A DNA stretch of 64,000 nt, taken from the NCBI GenBank assembly GCA_964017045.1, contig OZ024802.1:31520793-31584792 (forward strand). The letters run 5' to 3'. Below the pieces are notes generated by a model. It worked only from the letters and a program-made list of their open reading frames with translations. It had not been told where the DNA came from and made no database searches. Every line of letters starts with the position of its first letter. Within the stretch, counting starts at the first letter, position 1. Shown piece after piece: positions 56,175-64,000 of this stretch. Origin of the DNA: Omphiscola glabra (Eukaryota > Mollusca > Gastropoda > Lymnaeidae). A program made the position numbers and the translations under genes.

Positions 56175-56575
56175 AACAATTCCACAGAACAAAAAGTCAT
56201 TGGTGATTACTTTTTCGTTCGGCTTGATGCGCTCCGTGTGTTCTCTTACTGTGTTATTATTAAATTTCTTTAAATTCTGAATAACTGATCCCTCATGAAA
56301 ACTAAGACAAAACGGAAAGATTACTACAGTTAGTTCAATTCCAAACATGCACGTGTAGATGACACACACTAGCAAGAAATTATCTTCAATAATTGTTAAA
56401 TCATATATGGTTAACAAACAGGAGACCGATAATATTGATTTAACAATTTTTGTGTGTATCTGATTATGTACGGAAAGCGTCCAAGCTAAAACATTCGAGC
56501 GAAATAATTGTTGACGATTGTTGGCTCTCTTCATTGACTCTTTTATGTCATGCTTCACAATATCAATGGTGAAGA
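56175..56575 (-). CDS. Possible exon of an unknown membrane protein between two arrays
   Basis: On the minus strand a unique stop-free stretch of about 130 codons lies between the 40-bp and 36-bp arrays. It has two hydrophobic segments (KSILSVSCLLTIYDLTI; NFLLVCVIYTCMFGIELTVV) and ends in a polar part and a third hydrophobic piece (FLFCGIVLLTNLF). The surrounding 262-codon frame (56097-56885) is extended at both ends by repeat units. I do not recognise the family. The pattern of late membrane helices loosely recalls gustatory-receptor-like proteins, but no diagnostic motif is present. It could be a chance frame. Confidence 0.3.
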
Positions 56576-56925
56576 ATGAAGTGACTCCGTAGACCAACTC
56601 TTTGATGAAGAATATAATGACTCCGTAGACCAACTCTTTGATGAAGAATATAATGACTCCGTAGACCAACTCTGTGATGAAAATATAGTGACTCCGTAGA
56701 CAAACTCTTTGATGAAGAATGTAGTGACTCCGTAGACCAACGCTTTGATGAAGAATGTAGTGACTCCGTAGACCAACTCTTTGATGAAGAATGTAGTGAC
56801 TCCGAAGACCAAATCTTTGATGAAGAATGTAGTGACTCCGTAGACCACCTCTTTGATAAAGAATGTTTTTTACTCCGTAGACCAACTCTTTGATGACGAA
56901 TGAAGTGACTCCGTAGACCTACTCA
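56565..56925. repeat. 36-bp minisatellite just downstream of receptor copy 4
   Basis: About 10 copies carrying gactccgtagaccaactctt. It begins at the receptor's stop codon region. Confidence 0.93.
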
Positions 56926-57975
56926 GTTGGGACGAATGAAGTGATTCCTAAACCTTGAATTATATTTCCAGTAAATGAAAATGGTCACGCTGGCATTCAC
57001 CGACTGAATGAGTTCTCTTAAAAAATTGCATGTTAAATGCACAGCACTGTAGCGGCCGCCTCTGTAGAAGTCGGGTATAATAATTTGTGCCACATTGAAG
57101 ACAACTTTTGGCATGTTGCACAAACTGTAGACTATCGCGATGAGCAACATTTGTTGAACAACTTGAAGTTCTTTGCCAACCACCTTGGCTGATGGAGGAT
57201 TTATAGTTAGAGTTTGTACGTTTCTTGTAAGAGGGTCTGCGATCATAGAAATACTTTTTATAGTGTCCATAGCAATATTTCTAGAAAGTGTTTTACGAAA
57301 ATTTGAAGCTTTCTGAAGGTATCTGGCCATGATGACCACGCAAATAGAAACTATTATTTGAGACGTCAGTGGTAAAAACACGTCCCTAGTTCCAAAAATG
57401 ACGTCTTTCAATACCGCTCGTTGTGGTGATAGCCACAGTGTTGGTCTCGTCCTGTTGATATTAGAGTCAAAATGGGGGAGAATATCCAGAAAAGCCAACA
57501 CTAAAACGGCGGATGTGATAGACAGAACTGTAAATATTAATATGATGATGGTGGTAGTTTGCCATGAGATCAAATTTCTATATCGTAAAGGCCGGGCAAC
57601 TGCCAGACATCGAACAACTGTGATGAACGTCGTCACGAGCATTGAAATGGCGTAGAAGCCGCTTCCGGTGCTGATGAAGACCATGAAGACGGCTTCCGGA
57701 TCAACGGGGAACCAAAATCCGTAACCGGATAGTTCCTCAACACAATATAGCATCAAACAGATGGAGTTGATCAACGCACAAATAAGATACAAGAGATCGA
57801 ACAGCGCCAGTGATATCAGAGACATGTTCACACCGTCTGAAATTCCAAGTCGGATGAGTGTTTTAATGTTGACGATGTTGCCAATAGCACCCAGAACAGT
57901 GACAGGTGTTAAGAGGATGAAAATGGAAAGATCAGTCCAGATATAGTAATCTTCTGGCAAATATGCCGTGTCCAT
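56923..57975 (-). CDS. Rhodopsin-like 7TM receptor copy 4 (molluscan chemosensory-type), inverted
   Basis: An intact frame of 350 residues from MDTAYLPEDY, on the strand opposite to copies 1-3. An upstream in-frame ATG at 58047 would add 24 residues; the start at 57975 is preferred because it aligns with the other copies. Motifs: GNIVNIKTLIRLG in TM1, LALFDLLYL in TM2, VVRCLAVARPLRY after TM3, YSLCNMPK in TM6, NASVTIFIYWKYN in TM7. The TM3 region (FWFPVDPEAVFMVF) resembles copy 1. TM4 to the following loop is almost identical to copy 2, and the third intracellular loop to copy 3. No leader block like those of copies 1-3 was found upstream. Confidence 0.88.
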   Translation of the reverse strand: MDTAYLPEDYYIWTDLSIFILLTPVTVLGAIGNIVNIKTLIRLGISDGVNMSLISLALFDLLYLICALINSICLMLYCVEELSGYGFWFPVDPEAVFMVFISTGSGFYAISMLVTTFITVVRCLAVARPLRYRNLISWQTTTIIILIFTVLSITSAVLVLAFLDILPHFDSNINRTRPTLWLSPQRAVLKDVIFGTRDVFLPLTSQIIVSICVVIMARYLQKASNFRKTLSRNIAMDTIKSISMIADPLTRNVQTLTINPPSAKVVGKELQVVQQMLLIAIVYSLCNMPKVVFNVAQIIIPDFYRGGRYSAVHLTCNFLRELIQSVNASVTIFIYWKYNSRFRNHFIRPN

Positions 57976-58253
57976 TTTGGTAGCGTTATTTCTTCTGTCT
58001 TTAAGTTGCCTAAATGTCTCGAGTACTTCAAAGTCAATTGAAGACAAACTGAAATTGAAAATATAAATATACTAATCAAGTACTAATATGTCATCACCTT
58101 TGTGTCATTTCAATATTTTGCCGGACAATTAAAAAAAAAAGAAATAATTTAAGCACTCATTTGGAAAGTCCTTAATTTGTGTTAACAGTTGACAGATCAC
58201 TGATTGCTAACATTTATGTTAACTACTGAATAAAAGTGCTTATTATATTACAT

Positions 58254-58934
58254 CCATACCTCGCTTTACGGCCTAGATACGTTCCGGAAAAGTCGGCCGT
58301 AAAGCGAAAAGCCGTATGATCAATCAATAATTTTGATATAAACCATTATAAATTTAATTTGATCTGTTCCAATTTTTGTATAAAATAATATAGTCGTTAG
58401 TTCATAAATCATTTTATTCTTTTCATTTCCTATAAAAATAAAAGTACAAAAAATTGTTGCTAAAAAAGTAACGAATATATTTGAAATAATTAATGAATTA
58501 ATTACATAAATAACGAAAATACAGTCAATCTGATTCATACGTACCAAATATGCTTACAATTCACCAATTAATCCAAACAAACAAAACAGAAACAAAACCC
58601 AACCAGAAAAGAAACAGGAACAAACACGTCAACTTACTGAGTCACAGGATATGAATAAGGTGGGATAGCACAGAAGATAAGGCAGACTTCTAAAACAGGA
58701 ACAAACACGTCAACTTACTGAGTCACAGGACATGAATAAGGTGGGATAGCACAGGAAATAAGTCAGACTACTAAAGCAGAGCCGCCTAAGGGGAGAAGCT
58801 GAAACTAACGAGAGGGTATCTATTGGCCGTATAATGAAACATCGTGGGCCGTAAACCGAAAAAAAGTGCCATAATTTAAAAAGGCCGTAATAGCGAAATG
58901 CCGTATAAAGAGCGGCCGTATAGCGAGGTATAGG
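58254..58934. mobile_element. Inverted-repeat DNA transposon derivative, about 680 bp
   Basis: The ends are ccatacctcgctttacggcc and ggccgtatagcgaggtatag. Further inverted words (gccgtaaagcgaaaagccgt; gccgtaatagcgaaatgccg) lie just inside. A TA target is possible, as in Tc1/mariner/pogo elements. No transposase is seen. Confidence 0.75.
58611..58770. repeat. 80-bp direct duplication inside the 680-bp element
   Basis: aaacaggaacaaacacgtca and gtcacaggatatgaataagg recur 80 bp apart with few changes. Confidence 0.85.
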
Positions 58935-59204
58935 TGTATTTATATTTTAAAATGCTTCATTTGAATAGTCTATAAATTAGTATAAAATAGTATAAAAAGC
59001 ATGTATGCTGCGTATAATATAAGATCCGATTCTTTAGTAATCCAAATAAATAGAAATGTTGTTTTTAAAACAATGTACAAATTCACTTTCAGCTCATAAA
59101 TAAATAAATATTTTTTTTAACAAACAAAATGTTACAGTTATGACAATTTAAACACAAGTCATCCAAAGTATTTCTCAAGCGTAGACATCAGCAATCAATG
59201 AACT

Positions 59205-59370
59205 CCTTTAGTGACTATAATGACTTAATTAGTAATTATTTAGATTTGGTAATCGCTAGGGGAGCACGCTAGTACGGTCGTACAGACTGGGTAACCAAAG
59301 AATTGTTATATCTTACGGTCCTAACTTTAAGAGAAAGAATTCGTCCTGATCGAGCTGATCTTAGGTATTG
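59205..59370. other. Unexpanded paralog of the left flank of the 3.6-kb array
   Basis: It shares gactataatgacttaatta, agcacgct, ggtcctaa.tttaagaga and gatcttaggtatt with 23755-23935. Here the tcttaggtat word is followed by a G run, not by an array. A third, weaker relative starts at about 63270. Confidence 0.65.
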
Positions 59371-59389
59371 GGGGGGGGGGGGTGTCCGC

Positions 59390-59730
59390 TCAGCTTATGG
59401 GCAGAAAAAAATGCTTCAATGACTGTGTAAAACTGTCACTCAAATCCATGGACATTGACCTTGAGTCTATGGACCGTGCAAGCTGGCGTGGCAGACTCAC
59501 TGTCGGTGCACAATTCTCAAATAAGCGCACCGCTCACCCCCAAGAAAAACCAGAACCGACTCAAATTCAACTAGGAACAAAAACAACGTAATTCGTACGT
59601 GCGGGAAAGCTTTCCATGCACAAATAAAAGACTGGCAGGCCACAGGCGTAATCACCGTGTAATATATACTTGGTCAGCTTTGCAGGCGAAGGACGAACAT
59701 CATGGTGTCTGTGATGAATTGAGTGGAGTG
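59390..59730 (+). pseudogene. C-terminal relic of a non-LTR retrotransposon
   Basis: The plus strand encodes KKCFNDCVKLSLKSMDIDLE, then DRASWRGRL and FSNKRTAHPQEKP, followed after a frame change by RTCGKAFHAQI. This resembles the LINE tail RYKDxLKxSLKxxxID...DRxxWR...C.xCGRxFxxxxGLxSH. Truncated on the left. Confidence 0.7.
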
Positions 59731-60025
59731 CATAAAATCGTGATGCAATTTTCTGTCTTATTGTATTATTGTCTTTTTGCTGTATGATGAACAATTTCCA
59801 GCGTATTGACTTTATTCTGTTTTGTTTGGGTTTTTGTTTGTTTTTTATTCTAACAACAAAAATGCACAGCAAAGGAAACTTAACTGGATAATCTTTAGGG
59901 TTAATCATAGTCTATGTCATCATAATCTATTAAGCACCTTGTCTAGGCCACACATCTATTGTTTATACCTTTTAATTATCCCTTTACTCCCTCTAGGAAG
60001 GTTACACCCGGAAGTTATCCTTGAA

Positions 60026-60745
60026 CACGTGTGTCAAACTCGAGGCCCGTGGGCCACATCCGGCCCGTCGTACAATTATATCAGGCCCACGAGGTCTTGA
60101 CCGGCGTACAGTTATATCCAAGTCAACGCTATGGTGTTTCCCAATGCACACTTTGCTGAAAAACATAGTCGAGCTGTTTCGTAACCAATTAGTCATAGAC
60201 GTGGTAATGAGCCTGTAAATTTGCAGATGGAGCTAATAAAGCTGCAGTGTAAAGGGACACTAAAGGCAAAGTACGATACAGTTGGGCCTGCACAGTTCAC
60301 TCGTTTCATTCCTGGAGAGATGTCCCAGCTACGTCTACATTCGTTTTGAACTTTGAGCATGTTGGATTGAACATAATTGTGTGAGCAGCTGTTTTCTGTG
60401 ATGAAGATCAGCAAAACATCACACAGGTGTCGTCTCACTTGCAGTTCATCGTGAGAATCTCAATAACACAGAACATTACTCCCAACGTAAACGTACTTAC
60501 TTGTTTCTGTAGCCAAGAAGATGTGCCAAACATCCAGCTCTGACAAATTGGCATACGAAAGAAAATGGGTATTCCAATGATTTTTAATTATTAAAGAACT
60601 TTTTTCTGTTTTCATTTATAATTTATATTAATGTTTTTTTTTTAAAGATTAATTTTTGGCTTATCGAACATTTATCTTATTCGGCCCGCAACCTTACGTG
60701 TGCTTTGAGTTTTGTCCCGCCCTGCGATTGAGCTGGACACCTCTG
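60026..60745. mobile_element. Non-autonomous hAT element, 720 bp
   Basis: The left end is cacgtgtgtcaaactcgagg and the right end gcgattgagctggacacctc plus tg. Flanks tccttgaa and tcctagaa match at 7 of 8 positions. Inside, the minus strand retains LCDVLLIFITENSCSHNYVQ and VNCAGPTVSYFAFSVPLHCS. Both correspond to the transposase tail region of the relic at 44478-46810, so this is an internally deleted relative. Confidence 0.85.
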
Positions 60746-60997
60746 TCCTAGAACAATCCCTCGACATAGCTAAAACACTCAAATACATCGTCTTAAATCA
60801 AACTAAATACCCATGAACCAAGGATTTTTACAGATAACCTGTTTTTGTTCATATATCTCACGCGGAAAGCTTCAAAGAGACAAATGACTGAATGCTATTC
60901 AGCGCACACCTCTAATCATCGGTTGATCAGTGTTCTCGCCAACATTTCATATTAAAGTAACCATCCTGCAAAAATGGTGTAGTTTCAATGGATTGTC

Positions 60998-61670
60998 AGG
61001 GACAAGTCTCCCAGCATCTGGACGCGAATTTCAGAGCAATGAAAACTGATGCTAAGCTGAAAACTGGCATTTTTATTGTGTCTGAATTCCGCGGATTTCT
61101 GCTGCAAGCTGGACCCACTTGAACTGGCCACATGGTACTGAACCCACTTGAATTTGCCACATGGTACTGAACCCACTTGAATTTGCCACATGGTACTGAA
61201 CTCACTTTAATTTGCCATATGGTTCTGAACCCACTGGAACTTATCACATGGTACTTAACCCACTAGAACTTGCCACATGGTACTGAACCCACTTGAACTT
61301 ACCACATGGTGTGCATGTACTTTTGTGGGTAAAAAACTTTCCTGGGAATCACCGAGCTGAGAACGCTGATGAACTCTTTAGCAAAATGTTAACAACCACA
61401 AGCCACACAGCCGCGAGATGTCAATAAAATTACATTTCTTACATTCTGATCCAGATTTTTCCAGATTAAACTTGGTTAATGAAAGCGATGAGTATGAAGA
61501 GAGATTTCATGAAGAAGTCTTCCCGTTAGAAAGAAGCCACCAAGGTCACTGCAATTCCAACATGAGGGGAGATTACTGATGATTGCTTCAGCAGGACAGC
61601 GGCCCTTATTAATGACAAGAGAAAGTTGGAGAAGAAATTAATTGGGACATTTATGCCTTCATTTGAGTAG
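60998..61670 (+). pseudogene. Relic of a transposon-associated coding sequence of the 'DEHGERFHQDI' type
   Basis: Readable pieces: LDANFRAMKTDAKLKTGIFI, VSEFRGFLLQ, later NLVNESDEYEERFHEEVF, PLERSHQGH, and KRKLEKKLIGTFMPSFE before a stop at 61668. These match a protein family that is widespread and multicopy in arthropods and molluscs (SDEHGERFHQDI; ERYQG). Frame changes and the 29-bp array at 61110-61310 break it. Assignment is from memory of the motif, not a search. Confidence 0.6.
61110..61310. repeat. 29-bp minisatellite inside the coding relic
   Basis: About seven copies with gccacatggtactgaaccca. Confidence 0.92.
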
Positions 61671-64000
61671 CATACATATATCATACAGTATACATTAAAT
61701 TAGATTTTTACAAATGGGAAAATATTATATTTCCTTAAATTAAATTATATTGTTCAACATTTTCAGCCAATTTTATTAATATCTTACAGTTAGTTTTTTT
61801 TTTCTTAATTTCGGAAAACAAATATAAATTTCTTATTGAAATTAATTTCACGTTACAGAATTATGACATATTGCGTTGTTGTTCTGATTACTCTGAGTGA
61901 AGTCACACAGTTATAAAAAGCTAATAATAGTTCTGTAATGAGTTGGCATTTTCCACAATTTAATTTTGCACATGTAGGCTGAAATGACGTATGGGCATGA
62001 CGTCACGCACACCATCTCACTTCACGTTTTGACATCAGTTAGAATATGGCACATGAAAGTGGCCAAGCAGCCTACGAAAATTGTGTGTGTGCTTTTGGCC
62101 AGTGTCCATGATCTTGGGGGAAAAAACGTGAACTCCGTTACAAACAAAAACCAACAAGACTCTGCTTATAATTACTCTGCTTATAATTACTCTGCTTATA
62201 ATTACAACTCACACTCAAGAGCTTAACATTTATCTGTACTGCACAATTAATTGGCGGCAGTCTTGCTACACACTAAATTTATGGGACAATAAAAAGTCAA
62301 ACAAAGGCTTTCAAGACTCTATAAAAATGTGTACGATGAATTATTGGATCGATAAAAAAAATTTTTAATTTTTCCTTATTCTATTTGACAATTTTTATTG
62401 AAATACCCCCCTCCCTTTAATTGGGTCAATAAAATATCATCTCTAATATGACAATTTTTATTTAAATGAACCCCTCAGCCAACCGACAGCCCAAGAAAAT
62501 GTCATAATTGCCTTTAAAAAAGTTAACTAATAAAATATGACCAAATTATCGATCCGTAACGCCCACAAAAAAAAAAGGGAACAAATTAAATATGTTCACA
62601 TTCTTATAAACACTCATAGTCTATTCGTTTATGGAAATGGAATAAATTTAACCACGCAAAAAAAAAATTATATATCCGATTTTATTTTACTTCTTTAATT
62701 CCAAAATAAATGCTTGTATTCAATTTATAGCGAAATAAAAACGTACCATTAAAATATACTTTTAATTAGAAAAGCCGTTTGAGTCAATCATTGCAGCGAA
62801 ACTCTATAGCCAAAAAGCATTCACTAATGTATTTATCACTCAGACTAATGAGAACAAACCATATGAAGTGCAAAAAATGTGTAATAGCGTATGTAAAGGG
62901 CAACAATCTGGTATATGATTTTATTAAAATCTGGGGGGAGGGGGTTGGTCGATACTTACATTTTGCCCCAGGCAGTACAAGATGCGTCTCAGAATACATG
63001 AATGAATTTGATAAGTAATTAACCACCTTGCTTACATGCATAGCGGGGGTAGGAAATATGATGTGTACATTTTTACGTGGATGCCAATATATTTAAATCC
63101 TATGGTATTACATTTGTGAAAAAAAGAGATGTTACATTCTCTTTTTACAAATGAATGTATGTTTACCACTTAAGAAAATCAATGACGTTAACAAAACGTG
63201 GGCATATTTACATAAGTATAAAAGGAGTAAGGTACACCCAATATTTAACATTTTAAAAACACATGACCTCTAAAGTATTTCACTAGCATAGAAATCGTTC
63301 CTCAGTGGACTCATTTAGTGACCACTCCCGTAAAAGGGAGTAGGGTAGGCCTATAGTAAATAGCAGATAAATACTTCTCAAAACGTAATGATTTTAGAAG
63401 CGTAAACATTACATAGATACTTAATTTTAAAGTTATGATGAGCTTTTACTATAGCAGGTAGAAATTGTCGCAAAGGACCTACATTTCTTAACCCGATAAC
63501 ATCGGGTCATATAGTCTAGTTAAATAATAATAAAGTGGAATAACTCTTAGAATTTCAAGTTCATTGTTTTAGTTGCTAAAATAAGGGATAAGTACATTTC
63601 CACGAGACTGCTATCAAATAAATGGTTTCCCTTTGCGAAAATGTGCACCACATTTGAAAATATCAGGGTGCAGCGCCACCTACGCCTGGCACGGTGGTGT
63701 AGTTTAAACGTCGTAAAACATATTTGCCTTACCCGTCTATGTCAGTACTCCTATGACATTATTTTTTTTAGTCAACGCAGCTCGCTGAAACCGGATCACA
63801 TTACAGACCAAATAATTTATGTTCAACTGCTGAACAAATGTGGCCGCGATGCCAACAGTTACACTAGTGATATTAAAGCATCAATTACCGTACACACGCG
63901 CCTCGGGCTGCCAGGTTGGCCGGTGGTGCCAACACAGTTACACTAATGCTATTCAAGCATAAATTCGTCTAACAGCTGGACGTGCTTCGGGCTGCCAGGT
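61671..64000. other. Unassigned right end of the window
   Basis: No supported gene. A 15-bp repeat (tctgcttataattac) occurs three times at 62161-62205. Several short frames lack recognisable domains. From about 63270 there is weak similarity to 59165-59225. Confidence 0.45.

Noticed and set aside
62779..63041. Short frames on both strands
   Set aside because: Overlapping chance frames without motifs.

Overview
The window is animal nuclear DNA. It is intron-rich, AT-leaning and packed with minisatellites and transposon relics. Divergent nicotinic-type Cys-loop receptor subunits next to a tandem cluster of intronless, molluscan chemosensory-type 7TM receptors point to a gastropod mollusc, most likely a heterobranch. 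That is inferred from protein resemblance only; no marker gene is present.

Left part (1-19.1 kb): two head-to-tail paralogous Cys-loop receptor subunit genes on the minus strand. Gene A (8924-19105) can be read as a complete six-exon, 475-residue subunit. Gene B (10-4023) has the same first five exons and runs off the left edge before TM3. Exon lengths 2 to 5 are identical in both genes (134, 175, 173 and 177 nt) and all splice phases agree. Both keep the Cys-loop but lack the alpha-subunit vicinal cysteines and the loop B tryptophan. Their introns are filled with tandem repeats, MITEs, LINE relics and a possible solo LTR, and several arrays start exactly at splice junctions.

Middle (19.1-29.4 kb): no gene is seen. 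The region holds short arrays, MITEs and a 3.6-kb array of about 100 copies of a 35-bp unit with higher-order structure.

Right part (29.4-58 kb): a cluster of rhodopsin-like 7TM receptors. Three direct copies of one duplicated block each carry a receptor, an upstream 25-bp array and a downstream array. The first receptor (33687-34693) is a frameshifted pseudogene; those at 38969-40027 and 50001-51059 are intact (352 aa each). A fourth intact copy (56923-57975) is inverted. Two hAT (ZBED5-like) relics follow copies 2 and 3. A Penelope GIY-YIG fragment, a 1.3-kb 23-bp array and a GTF2IRD2-like hAT relic lie between copies 2 and 3.

Far right (58-64 kb): MITEs, a LINE relic, a non-autonomous hAT element and a transposon-like coding relic.

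Roughly a quarter of the window is tandem repeat. Almost all long open frames other than the receptors come from repeat units whose lengths happen to keep frames open. All family assignments were made by eye and no database was searched.
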